A stretch of DNA of 48,136 nucleotides from a virus, in the IMG/VR virus record IMGVR_UViG_3300027896_000066, positions 1 to 48,136 of that record; one strand, 5' to 3'. This document shows, one piece after another, positions 24,130 through 31,814 of this stretch. Numbering within the stretch: position 1 is the stretch's first letter; each line of letters begins with the position of its first letter. A program made the translations under genes and the position numbers. Below the pieces are notes generated by a model that made no database searches, had not been told where the DNA came from, and worked only from the letters and a program-made list of their open reading frames with translations.

Positions 24130-25372
24130 CGAAAACGACTTACCATATAACCTTATTAAAGGATCGAACAATCACATAATAAAAGTATGGAATAAATTTG
24201 TTCCTATGGAATCTGGTGTGTTCGATCAGGCAAGATCCATAACTGAATTAAATGGTGTTGTAGGTCTATCGTTGATGCCTGACGCACATGTGGGTGCTGG
24301 CTCGTGTATCGGAACTGTTATTGCAACGACAAATATTGTCATTCCGGCAACAGTTTCGGTAGATATTGGTTGTGGTATGATTGCAGTTCAGCTTTCATTA
24401 AAAGCAACCGATCTACCAGACAACTTACATAAGCTTCGTACCGAGATTGAAATGATGGTACCAGTTGGCCAAGACGAGCACTCTATTTCTCGACTAAATC
24501 AGTCGGGACATCAAAATACACGAACAGTATTAAACAATCAATTTCGACAATTAGACAAGCAGTTGGATACAATAACGCTAAAACATTTACCAATCGAAAA
24601 GATGGTAAAGAATAGTGCAGAAAAAGCGTATCGCCAATTAGGATCACTTGGCGGGGGGAACCATTTTATTGAAATTTCTTTGGATGAAAATCAAAATGTA
24701 TGGGTAATGTTGCACTCTGGTAGCCGAGGTATTGGTAACGCAATAGGTCGTTACTTTATCGATTTGGCTAAAAAAGATATGGAGAAGAATAATATTCATT
24801 TGCCCGATAAAGATTTGGCATACTTACAGGAAGGTAGTCAGCACTTCGATGATTATATCGAAGCTGTCGAATGGGCTCAAGAATACGCTAAACGAAATCG
24901 TGATGCTATGTTAGAGCTTGTTATTACGGCTATGACACGGCATTTACCACCCTTTACTATTACTAAGAATGCCGTGAACTGTCATCATAATTATATCAGT
25001 AGGGAGGTACACTATGGGCAGAATGTAATTATTACTCGAAAAGGTGCTGTATCTGCACAGCACGGCGAGCTCGGAATAATTCCAGGTTCGATGGGTGCAA
25101 AAAGCTTCATTGTAGAAGGACTTGGAAACCAGGATTCCTTTTGCTCTTGTAGCCATGGTTCGGGCAGGGTAATGAGTCGCACTGCTGCTAAAAAGCTCAT
25201 CACAGTTGAGGATCATATCAAAGCAACCGAAGGGGTCGAGTGTCGTAAAGACGAGGGGATGATTGATGAATCTCCTGCTGCTTACAAAGATATTTTACAA
25301 GTTATGCGCTCACAGGAGGATTTGGTACGTATCGTACATACCTTAAAACAATGCCTCTGCGTTAAGGGTTAA
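24122..25372 (+). CDS. rtcB: RtcB-type RNA ligase
   Basis: 416 residues from ATG 24122, 6 nt after AAGGTGG; a GTG 9 nt earlier is the alternative. RtcB joins 2',3'-cyclic-phosphate and 5'-OH RNA ends using GTP and Mn. Visible motifs: LMPDAHVGAGSCIG, VDIGCGM (metal Cys), GSLGGGNHFIEI, MLHSGSRGIGNAIG, and the guanylylated His in CSCSHGSGRVMSR (H345). The length fits the shorter RtcB2-like group. All catalytic residues are present, so it is likely active, repairing tRNA or rRNA cut by host defence nucleases. Confidence 0.95.
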   Translation: MNNENDLPYNLIKGSNNHIIKVWNKFVPMESGVFDQARSITELNGVVGLSLMPDAHVGAGSCIGTVIATTNIVIPATVSVDIGCGMIAVQLSLKATDLPDNLHKLRTEIEMMVPVGQDEHSISRLNQSGHQNTRTVLNNQFRQLDKQLDTITLKHLPIEKMVKNSAEKAYRQLGSLGGGNHFIEISLDENQNVWVMLHSGSRGIGNAIGRYFIDLAKKDMEKNNIHLPDKDLAYLQEGSQHFDDYIEAVEWAQEYAKRNRDAMLELVITAMTRHLPPFTITKNAVNCHHNYISREVHYGQNVIITRKGAVSAQHGELGIIPGSMGAKSFIVEGLGNQDSFCSCSHGSGRVMSRTAAKKLITVEDHIKATEGVECRKDEGMIDESPAAYKDILQVMRSQEDLVRIVHTLKQCLCVKG

Positions 25373-25373
25373 T

Positions 25374-25592
25374 ATGCAAAAATGGAATGAAACACTATGG
25401 CTATTCACTACAGAAGAATTTAATAAACTTCCAGATGGCACAGTTTTAACATCTATCGATAATAACAGAGCAGTTAAAGGGATTGATAATATTGATCTTG
25501 ACACACGTTATGGACATATTGCGTGGGGAGTACAGGAACCACTAAGTGACCATCCTTTAGCTGAACTTTTTATTGTATTTAAATTAAATTAA
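25374..25592 (+). CDS. Small hypothetical protein
   Basis: 72 residues directly after RtcB (MQKWNETLWLFTTEEFNKLP). The LPDGTVLTSIDN stretch looks like a small beta-barrel loop. The run ends with a terminator 17 nt later, so this is probably the last gene of the RtcB transcript. Confidence 0.55.
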   Translation: MQKWNETLWLFTTEEFNKLPDGTVLTSIDNNRAVKGIDNIDLDTRYGHIAWGVQEPLSDHPLAELFIVFKLN

Positions 25593-25608
25593 TACCGGTT
25601 GTTTAGAC

Positions 25609-25643
25609 AGGGGTTATACGCTATTATGTGTATAACCTCTTTT
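25609..25643 (+). terminator. Rho-independent terminator after rtcB operon
   Basis: Stem AGGGGTTATAC with GTATAACCTCT (11 bp, one G-T pair), 10-nt loop, then TTT. Confidence 0.72.
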
Positions 25644-25660
25644 ACTTTAAGTGAGACAAA

Positions 25661-25903
25661 ATGACTAAGAAAATAATAAATGCTATAGAAAAAATTATTT
25701 CTCCGTACGACTTTAATGGTGATCTGAAAAACGTAAAGAAGAAAATAGCTGATCTGATAGCTATATACGGCGCGGGATATGGTTACAGATGCGATGATTG
25801 TGGTGCTGTTATTGGAAGCATTAGCATGCCGCGTTCTTGTGCTATACTGTATAAACAGGAAGAAGAAATGAAGCAAGTTGTAGATAGACTGAACGGTGTG
25901 TAA
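25661..25903 (+). CDS. Small protein with Cys cluster
   Basis: 80 residues. YGYRCDDCGAVIGSISMPRSC contains a zinc-ribbon-like CxxC and a later Cys (residues about 45-65), with a helical N-terminus. Ends on the next start (TAATG). Function unknown. Confidence 0.58.
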   Translation: MTKKIINAIEKIISPYDFNGDLKNVKKKIADLIAIYGAGYGYRCDDCGAVIGSISMPRSCAILYKQEEEMKQVVDRLNGV

Positions 25904-26145
25904 TGACTGACGAAGAATGGGCGGCAATGATTCAGCAAAATGCCGATGCGCTGGTAGCACAGGGCTTTGTACGCCATCAGGCAAAGATAGATGCCCACTG
26001 GGAAAGTCATGTCGATGTCAGTTGGGAAGATTTAAACTTCTTCTTAGACAAATGCAGACGTGATAAGGATGAGGAATCTTTTAATACTGCCATGCGAGTG
26101 TTAGAAGCATTACGCAAACAAATTTTAGAGAGAAAGTCAAAATGA
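25903..26145 (+). CDS. Small hypothetical protein
   Basis: 80 residues (MTDEEWAAMIQQNADALVAQ), helical and charged. Coupled to both neighbours by 1- and 4-nt overlaps. Not recognised. Confidence 0.55.
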   Translation: MTDEEWAAMIQQNADALVAQGFVRHQAKIDAHWESHVDVSWEDLNFFLDKCRRDKDEESFNTAMRVLEALRKQILERKSK

Positions 26146-26624
26146 AACAATTAAACTTTAGTGTGAACAGCTGGCATTATTGGTTTGCTACTCGTGTAAG
26201 TTATGATCCACGATGTGATAACGAGAATATTTGCACATATTTGCGGCATGTTCTGGGTGGCATGTTGTTGGTTACTGTGCTTACTATAATAGGTACAATA
26301 GTTGCATACGGCTTAATTGCAATGCTTCTTGGTATTGGTTTTAGTTTGTTATATGGCGCATGGATATTTAGTGAGATTGGCGTAACAACATTCATTCTTA
26401 CAACAATAATGTCGGTATGGGCTGTTACATATTTTCTATTTACAGGAATAGGCGAATACAGGCACAACAGAAACGAAGCTTATAGGGATGCAATACGGAA
26501 TGGCACAATTCCACGACCGATTGACGGATTTGTTAAAAATGCTTACAAAAGTTGGAAACAAAAGTATTGCGTAAAGATTAATTTTATCGATAAGTCCACC
26601 GAAACAAAATGGGACGGCACTTAA
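26142..26624 (+). CDS. Membrane protein with two helices
   Basis: 160 residues. Hydrophobic segments at about 38-69 (LGGMLLVTVLTIIGTIVAYG, then LIAMLLGIGFSLLYGAWIF) and about 80-106 (TFILTTIMSVWAVTYFLF). Basic, polar N- and C-terminal tails. Function unknown; the 4-nt overlap ties it to the upstream small genes. Confidence 0.65.
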   Translation: MKQLNFSVNSWHYWFATRVSYDPRCDNENICTYLRHVLGGMLLVTVLTIIGTIVAYGLIAMLLGIGFSLLYGAWIFSEIGVTTFILTTIMSVWAVTYFLFTGIGEYRHNRNEAYRDAIRNGTIPRPIDGFVKNAYKSWKQKYCVKINFIDKSTETKWDGT

Positions 26625-26626
26625 TC

Positions 26627-27271
26627 ATGTTGCCAAAATACTTAAAAGATAATAGATACGTACATCGTACAAAAATGATAGCACTATACGGCAAAGAACC
26701 CGAAACATTGAACGAACTTGCTGAATGTGTTATTAAGTATATTAGTGTAAAAAGTCCTGTTGCTGGATTTTCATGGCATGTTACACACTACGATGTAAGC
26801 AATAGCCATGCTGCACCAATCGAAGGCGAAACTAACTGGGGTGGGCGGAAAAAAGATGTACCAAGATCGTATCCCGGCTGGGAAGGTCGAGTGTTTATTA
26901 GATATGCAGATAAATTCAAAGACTCCGGCAGTACACCATTTGGCAGCACACTAACATATCCGGGTTCAGGCGGTTGGGGCGGGTATGATGGACCATTTCA
27001 AGCTATATCATCTACAAGGTATAAACGATATGGCAATTATTACAAAGGGGCAGATGCTTATCCGGAACCACAGGTATATAGTTGGGATTATAGATTTTTT
27101 GATTCCGACTGGCCGCTGATAAACAAAGACTGCGAAGCCGATGACATCATTAGGAAATTATCAGGCAAGGGCGATGCAAGATGGGTACATAAGTTTGTTT
27201 GGCATGATCCAGAATTTGTAGCAAAGGATGCAGCATTTGTTGAAGATTGTAAAGCTCTTTCGGTTGTATAA
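26627..27271 (+). CDS. Hypothetical protein, Gly/Tyr/Trp-rich
   Basis: 214 residues from ATG 26627, 2 nt after the previous stop; ATG 26609 is an alternative and neither has a clear ribosome site. The middle is rich in Gly, Tyr, Trp and Pro (TNWGGRKKDVPRSYPGWEGR; YPGSGGWGGYDGPF), as in extracellular or substrate-binding proteins, but there is no signal peptide. Not recognised. Confidence 0.6.
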   Translation: MLPKYLKDNRYVHRTKMIALYGKEPETLNELAECVIKYISVKSPVAGFSWHVTHYDVSNSHAAPIEGETNWGGRKKDVPRSYPGWEGRVFIRYADKFKDSGSTPFGSTLTYPGSGGWGGYDGPFQAISSTRYKRYGNYYKGADAYPEPQVYSWDYRFFDSDWPLINKDCEADDIIRKLSGKGDARWVHKFVWHDPEFVAKDAAFVEDCKALSVV

Positions 27272-27292
27272 TTTTACTTCTCGCTGTATTAT
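27264..27292 (+). promoter_or_regulatory. Possible sigma70-like promoter
   Basis: TTGTAT at 27264-27269, 17-nt spacer, TATTAT at 27287-27292, with AAAGGA and ATG 27315 downstream. Confidence 0.5.
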
Positions 27293-27314
27293 ATAGTATG
27301 GCTAAAGGACACAA

Positions 27315-27803
27315 ATGAAAATTATCACTAAAGTAGGTAACTTGCTGGATATTAAAGCTGGACACATTGTCCACGGTTGCAACTCGCTTGGCGCAATGGG
27401 TAGTGGTGTTGCGTTAGCAATTCGCAACATGTATCCAGGTGCGTACGAAAGTTATCGTGCAACCTTTGACAACGAAGGTTTGGAAATGGGATGGGCATAT
27501 CCTTACTGTCCAACACCAGAGCTTGTTATTTGGAATGCTATTACACAAGAATTTTATGGATCAGATGGCCGGAGATATGTTTCTTACGATGCAGTACAAT
27601 ATGCATTTAAAGAAATTAATGAAGCTATTCTTCACCCAGATGGACCTGCAAGTATTCCACAAGAAATACATATTCCGTTCATAGGTTCAGGTTTAGGAGG
27701 AGGATCGTGGGAAATTATTAAAGCTATCATCGAAGATACTTGTACTGTTCCTGTAACATGCTGGTCAATTAATGGTAAAATGCCAGACGGTAGTCCAGTT
27801 TAA
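27315..27803 (+). CDS. Macro-domain protein (ADP-ribose binding)
   Basis: 162 residues. Macro-domain landmarks: GNLLDIKAGHIVHGCNSLG (about 8-26), GSGVALAIRNMYP (about 31-43) and HIPFIGSGLGGGSWE (about 118-132, the phosphate-binding loop). These domains bind ADP-ribose and remove ADP-ribose 1''-phosphate or ADP-ribose from targets, resembling Poa1p-like members. Near RtcB and a phosphatase, it could clear ADP-ribosylated RNA or protein, or NAD-derived signals. Ribosome site AAAGGA. Confidence 0.88.
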   Translation: MKIITKVGNLLDIKAGHIVHGCNSLGAMGSGVALAIRNMYPGAYESYRATFDNEGLEMGWAYPYCPTPELVIWNAITQEFYGSDGRRYVSYDAVQYAFKEINEAILHPDGPASIPQEIHIPFIGSGLGGGSWEIIKAIIEDTCTVPVTCWSINGKMPDGSPV

Positions 27804-27840
27804 CAATTTTTACAACCAACTATTTAATAAAAGGAAATAT

Positions 27841-28947
27841 ATGTCTTACTATTTGAAACGTGGCGAAATTTTGTGGCCAACAGAAGAAGGCCAATTTGAT
27901 GTTCGCAGCCAACTTCCAGCAGGCACATACACTGTTGGGCATGATGTGGAAAAGGGTTGGTTCCTGAGTCCAATCACTGATTTTGTTATCACTGGTAAAA
28001 TCTATGGTAAAACAACACAGCAAGCCGAACGTATTATGAATACATTTCATAATCGGCCAAATAGTACCGGAGTATTACTGAACGGCGAAAAAGGTAGCGG
28101 TAAAACAATGCTAGCCAAAATGATTTCGCAAAAAGCTGCCGAGGAAGGCATTTCTACTTTGGTAATCAATACGCCATTCTGTGGCGACAGTTTTAATACT
28201 TTTATCCAATCAATCGACGAACCATGCGTTATCCTGTTTGACGAATTCGAGAAAGTATTTGATGACAAGCAACAAGAAGCCACGTTGACATTACTAGACG
28301 GTGTTTATCCAACCAAGAAATTGTTTGTGTTGACAGTAAACGACAAGTATCGCATCAACTCACATATGCGTAATCGCCCGGGCCGTATTTTTTACATGCT
28401 GGAATATAAGGGACTAGATGCAGCATTCATCGAAGAATACTGCAATGACAATCTAAATGCAAAGGAATACATTCCACAAATCATTCGCTTGACAATGCTG
28501 TTCGACTCCTTCAACTTTGATATGCTCAAAGCATTGGTTGAAGAAATGAATCGTTACAACGAAACGCCGAATCAAGCAATGGAAATGTTGAATGCTAAAC
28601 CGTTCGATGCAGGCTCTGTTCGTCACCATGTTAGTTGCTTTATCGATGGCAAAGAAATTACAAGTGGTTTCTGGCCCTTGTCTATTCGTGGCAATCCAAT
28701 TGCACAAGATGACTTGGAATTTTATATCGACCTTCCAACAAGCGACGACGACGACGACGACGAAGAAGAAGATAGCACTAGTGACCGGATTGAGCTGCAT
28801 GTTAGCCAAAACAATTTGAAGAAGATTGATGCTGAAGCTGGCACTTTTACTTATATCATGAATGAAGATAAACCAAATACAACAGTATTAGTATTTACTC
28901 GTGAAAATCAATCTAAATCAACGTATAAATGGACGGATGCATTTTAA
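27841..28947 (+). CDS. AAA+ ATPase, BCS1-like single domain
   Basis: 368 residues from ATG 27841 with AAAGGAA upstream; a longer frame from 27772 overlaps the macro gene without a ribosome site. Walker A is GEKGSGKT (82-89) and Walker B is CVILFDEFEKVF (129-140, D134 E135), followed by VLTVNDKYRINSHMRNRPGR (sensor and arginine region). After the ATPase domain there is an acidic run of six Asp, three Glu and an Asp (about 302-311). The N-terminal YYLKRGEILWPTEEGQFD recurs in T4-like phages. First gene of the AAA/TPR/PspA group. Confidence 0.85.
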   Translation: MSYYLKRGEILWPTEEGQFDVRSQLPAGTYTVGHDVEKGWFLSPITDFVITGKIYGKTTQQAERIMNTFHNRPNSTGVLLNGEKGSGKTMLAKMISQKAAEEGISTLVINTPFCGDSFNTFIQSIDEPCVILFDEFEKVFDDKQQEATLTLLDGVYPTKKLFVLTVNDKYRINSHMRNRPGRIFYMLEYKGLDAAFIEEYCNDNLNAKEYIPQIIRLTMLFDSFNFDMLKALVEEMNRYNETPNQAMEMLNAKPFDAGSVRHHVSCFIDGKEITSGFWPLSIRGNPIAQDDLEFYIDLPTSDDDDDDEEEDSTSDRIELHVSQNNLKKIDAEAGTFTYIMNEDKPNTTVLVFTRENQSKSTYKWTDAF

Positions 28948-28976
28948 TTAACAATAGGGCAGTAATGTCCTATAAT
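28948..28976 (+). promoter_or_regulatory. sigma70-like promoter
   Basis: TTAACA at 28948-28953, 17-nt spacer, TATAAT at 28971-28976, with AAAGGAA and ATG 29008 downstream; starts just after the AAA gene stop. Confidence 0.65.
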
Positions 28977-29007
28977 TTTATTACTTACTAAACAACTAAA
29001 GGAAATT

Positions 29008-30126
29008 ATGTACCGTAAACTAATCTTTCTCGCTAGCTTACTCTGGTGTATGAATGTATATACAATGCCGAAACCTTCGGAAGTTAATGCAGCAGAAGCA
29101 CACGGTGATTTTGCTACAGCAGAAGTACTATTAAAACAAGTGATTACCGAAAAACCAATGTCAAGTAGAGCTCATAGTGATCTAGGTGTATTATACGCCC
29201 GGGAAGGTAAGGTGGACTTTGCAACAATTGAGGCAAACAAAGCAAGACAGCTAGATACAGATGCGTTAGCAGTTATAGAATCTAAGAAGGTTTTAGATTC
29301 AAAAGCAAGTTCTGAATTATTATATGTATTGTTTGGAATCCCATTTGTAGGTATCGGAATCTGGTGTTTATATATGCTATACACTAGGTTTCGTAAAGTC
29401 CAAAAGGTACAAGATTTAGAAATTTTAGAATCCAAAGGTAAGATGATTAAGTTGCTTGATATGATTAAACAGCTAGATGATTCTGCATTAATTGCAAAGA
29501 CTGCTACCTACCCCGATGCAGAAAAAGTTCAAATTGTCAAACTTATTACTTCTTTACAGGTACAAGTGCGTAATATGTTAGCTGACATGAAAGATGGAGA
29601 TAATATTACACAAAATCGACTTTCTACAATGAAATCATATGTTGATGCTTCTGTAAATCAAGCAATTAATGGGTTACCTGCTGCAATTAAACAAGCTGTT
29701 GATAAAGAAGAGGACACAACAGCATGGGGCGCGCCACGTTTTACAGGTGGCGGCGACTTTGGTGGACCAGGGTATCGTAAGTATGGACATACTGTTGTTC
29801 ATAACGAACCTGCCCCAACTGTTATTCATCACTATCACGACACAGCACCTGCACAAGTTGCTCCAGTAATTGTGAACAACAGTGGCTCAGATATGTTGAC
29901 AGGAATGATGATTGGTGAAATGTTGAGTGATCATCACGACAGGGCAGTAGTTGTTGAACGTGAACGTGATTCCTACGAACGTTCGCCACGTAGTTCACGT
30001 GACGACGATAGTGATTCAAGCTCTAGTAGCGATAGTTACTCATCTAGTTCAAGTGATTCAAGCTCTAGTAGCGATAGTTACTCATCTAGTTCAAGTGATT
30101 CAAGCTCTAGTAGCGATAGTTACTAA
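29008..30126 (+). CDS. Exported TPR-like membrane protein, Ser-rich tail
   Basis: 372 residues. Signal-type start MYRKLIFLASLLWCMNVYT, a TPR-like helical repeat (about 25-85: AHSDLGVLYAREGKVDFAT), a transmembrane helix at about 105-128 (LLYVLFGIPFVGIGIWCLYM), then a coiled/charged region, a Gly/His-rich patch near 245-290, and a Ser/Asp/Tyr tail. The tail is built from a 42-bp exact tandem repeat (30013-30123). Membrane-anchored, tail probably cytoplasmic if the signal is cleaved. It is followed by a PspA-like gene, suggesting a membrane partner. Confidence 0.75.
   Translation: MYRKLIFLASLLWCMNVYTMPKPSEVNAAEAHGDFATAEVLLKQVITEKPMSSRAHSDLGVLYAREGKVDFATIEANKARQLDTDALAVIESKKVLDSKASSELLYVLFGIPFVGIGIWCLYMLYTRFRKVQKVQDLEILESKGKMIKLLDMIKQLDDSALIAKTATYPDAEKVQIVKLITSLQVQVRNMLADMKDGDNITQNRLSTMKSYVDASVNQAINGLPAAIKQAVDKEEDTTAWGAPRFTGGGDFGGPGYRKYGHTVVHNEPAPTVIHHYHDTAPAQVAPVIVNNSGSDMLTGMMIGEMLSDHHDRAVVVERERDSYERSPRSSRDDDSDSSSSSDSYSSSSSDSSSSSDSYSSSSSDSSSSSDSY
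30013..30123 (+). repeat. 42-bp tandem repeat, 2.6 copies, in coding frame
   Basis: Units begin at 30013, 30055 and 30097 (third partial, ending before TAA). Each encodes DSSSSSDSYSSSSS. Copies are identical at the nucleotide level, implying recent duplication or correction. Confidence 0.95.
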
Positions 30127-30153
30127 TAATTAATTCAATATAAAGGAAATATT

Positions 30154-30807
30154 ATGTCTTTACTGAGTAAAATGTTTAACTCACTAAGTGGTGCAGCCAA
30201 CGATGTAGTAGATGCACATCAGAATTTGGGTGCTAATGCACGTCAAAGTGTACGTGAGCTAGATACACAGCTTCAAGAAGCGGATTCTGCATTAATTGAT
30301 GTACGTGCTGAAGCAGAAATTCTAAAAGGTAAGAAAGAAAAAGGTGAAGCTGAGGTAGCTAAATGGCTACAAGCTGCAACGAATTCTGCAGGTAAGGATG
30401 ACGGGCTAGCTAAAGAGTGTTTAGTTAAAAAGGCAAATGCTAAAACTGCACTTGATGCAATCGTATCTTCTATTAATAAGTTCCAACCAACTGTAACTGC
30501 TTTAGAAACTCGTATTACAGATTTACGTAGTCGTCGAGATAGCTTGTCTAATCAAGCTGATTTGATCGGTGTACGTAGTGAAGTAGCAGATGTCGAACTT
30601 AAAGCTGCAACTATATTAGGTGCAGTAGGATCAGCTACGAGCCTGTCATCACAAGAAGATGCACTAGTACGTAAGGAAGCAAAAGCTCATGCTGCCACTT
30701 CAGTTGTAGCAGATCGTTCGGGCGAATCCCTTGAGGCGCGTGTTGCTGCATTGACATCGGGTCCAAGCATTGACGACGAACTGGCAGCACTAAAGGCATC
30801 TAAGTAA
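30154..30807 (+). CDS. PspA/IM30-like coiled-coil protein
   Basis: 217 residues, close to PspA (222). Starts MSLLSKMFNSLSGAANDVVD, then a long helical hairpin with QSVRELDTQLQEADSALIDV (about 31-50), DDGLAKECLVKK (about 83-94), a second long helix, and the end SIDDELAALKASK. The amphipathic N-terminus and C-terminal DDELAALK are PspA features. PspA oligomers bind stressed inner membrane; a phage copy could seal membrane damage or control lysis. Ribosome site AAAGGAAA. It is downstream of an AAA ATPase and a membrane protein. Confidence 0.85.
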   Translation: MSLLSKMFNSLSGAANDVVDAHQNLGANARQSVRELDTQLQEADSALIDVRAEAEILKGKKEKGEAEVAKWLQAATNSAGKDDGLAKECLVKKANAKTALDAIVSSINKFQPTVTALETRITDLRSRRDSLSNQADLIGVRSEVADVELKAATILGAVGSATSLSSQEDALVRKEAKAHAATSVVADRSGESLEARVAALTSGPSIDDELAALKASK

Positions 30808-30817
30808 TCATTACCAC

Positions 30818-30846
30818 TTGACTGCATAACAGTCGTATTATATAAT
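30818..30846 (+). promoter_or_regulatory. sigma70-like promoter
   Basis: TTGACT at 30818-30823, 17-nt spacer, TATAAT at 30841-30846. The predicted RNA begins inside a 12-bp hairpin (30846-30875). Confidence 0.78.
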
Positions 30847-30879
30847 TAGGGCATGTATTAAGTTACATGCCCTAATTTT
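30846..30879 (+). terminator. Hairpin plus TTTT at the transcription start
   Basis: Arms TTAGGGCATGTA and TACATGCCCTAA, loop TTAAGT, followed by TTTTG. It is a terminator shape overlapping a promoter -10, so it could end the PspA transcript, and as RNA form the 5' end of the next one. Confidence 0.65.
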
Positions 30880-30894
30880 GTATAAGGAACGGAA

Positions 30895-31413
30895 ATGATA
30901 GTATCTGCTTATAAATGTCCACACACTGGTAAACTGTTTAGTTTAGCAGACAAAGCCGAATATAAGAAACATGTCAATCACCATGCTGCTATATTGCGTA
31001 AGGAAATAAAATTTGCAAAAATAAAAGTAGGATTTGCTAATTGGCTTTCTGCGGAAAAATTAAATATTCCTACCGTCGAAGATATTGCTCCATGGTTCAT
31101 GAAAAATCAGCAAGAGATAATGGCCGGGCATACAAGAAACAATTATTGTTCAAAAACTCAAAGGACTAATATGATTACTATCCCAATCAATGAAGTATTG
31201 TATCAATATTGTTGTGCTACTCAATATCATATTAAAGAAGCGGAAGCAAAGAATGAAGATCCCGACTTTACAAAGTTGGATGATGTAAATGTACTGTTCA
31301 TATGTGATTCAAATACAGGATTAGAATCAGCAGAAACATTAGAATTTCCGGACGAGCAATCGTTATTATTTTTTAAACTAAAGTGGGAAGTATTAGCAGG
31401 TAAAGTGAAATGA
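30895..31413 (+). CDS. Hypothetical protein with N-terminal zinc-finger-like start
   Basis: 172 residues. The start MIVSAYKCPHTGKLFSLADKAEY with KKHVNHHAAIL looks like a treble of Cys/His ligands (C8, H10, H26, H29, H30). The C-terminus LEFPDEQSLLFFKLKWEVLAGK carries the D-E-x-(A/S)L-x-FKL motif shared with other small proteins of the window. Coupled to the next gene by a 4-nt overlap. Confidence 0.6.
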   Translation: MIVSAYKCPHTGKLFSLADKAEYKKHVNHHAAILRKEIKFAKIKVGFANWLSAEKLNIPTVEDIAPWFMKNQQEIMAGHTRNNYCSKTQRTNMITIPINEVLYQYCCATQYHIKEAEAKNEDPDFTKLDDVNVLFICDSNTGLESAETLEFPDEQSLLFFKLKWEVLAGKVK

Positions 31414-31814
31414 GTGCCTGGGATCACTTACCTAATTCAGAACATATAGATCGAATTATCAGGATAATCATGACTTCTACTGATTATTGGAAGAAACGGG
31501 GTAACAAAGAATACATCAAAGTTTGGGATCTGGTCGCGGCGGAATCAACAAAAAGTGGTAGAATGAAGTACGTATTTATTGCCTGGGAAGAAATTTGGGA
31601 TATACTTGAACGTCAAGACATCAACGAATATAATGACCTTACTTACGAATATAGCCGTGGAATAATTCTTGCATTGGCTACATTTGATGACTGTGCATAT
31701 ATGATTGACAGTGATCCCGATGAGCTTGACTTGCTTGGTATGCTTGGAGACTATCGAGCAGTATTATTGAAACCTTATGCCGAATATTTATTGACTATCA
31801 ACGCTGAACTATAG
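31410..31814 (+). CDS. Hypothetical protein
   Basis: 134 residues, helical (MSAWDHLPNSEHIDRIIRII). Trp-rich: VFIAWEEIWDILERQDI. Its stop overlaps the stop of the convergent endonuclease gene by a few bases, as expected if that element inserted just after this gene. Function unknown. Confidence 0.55.
   Translation: MSAWDHLPNSEHIDRIIRIIMTSTDYWKKRGNKEYIKVWDLVAAESTKSGRMKYVFIAWEEIWDILERQDINEYNDLTYEYSRGIILALATFDDCAYMIDSDPDELDLLGMLGDYRAVLLKPYAEYLLTINAEL

Noticed and set aside
27772-27840. Longer N-terminus for the AAA ATPase
   Set aside because: Overlaps the macro-domain gene without a ribosome site; ATG 27841 has AAAGGAA.
28453-28809. 118-codon minus-strand ORF across the AAA gene
   Set aside because: Antisense shadow; its Val/Phe run is the complement of the Asp tract of the AAA protein.
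30013-30123. CRISPR-like repeat
   Set aside because: Direct tandem copies without spacers, in frame within a Ser-rich protein tail.
29951-30133. 60-codon plus-strand ORF at the end of the TPR/TM gene
   Set aside because: Frame-shifted shadow of the repetitive tail, with no ribosome site.
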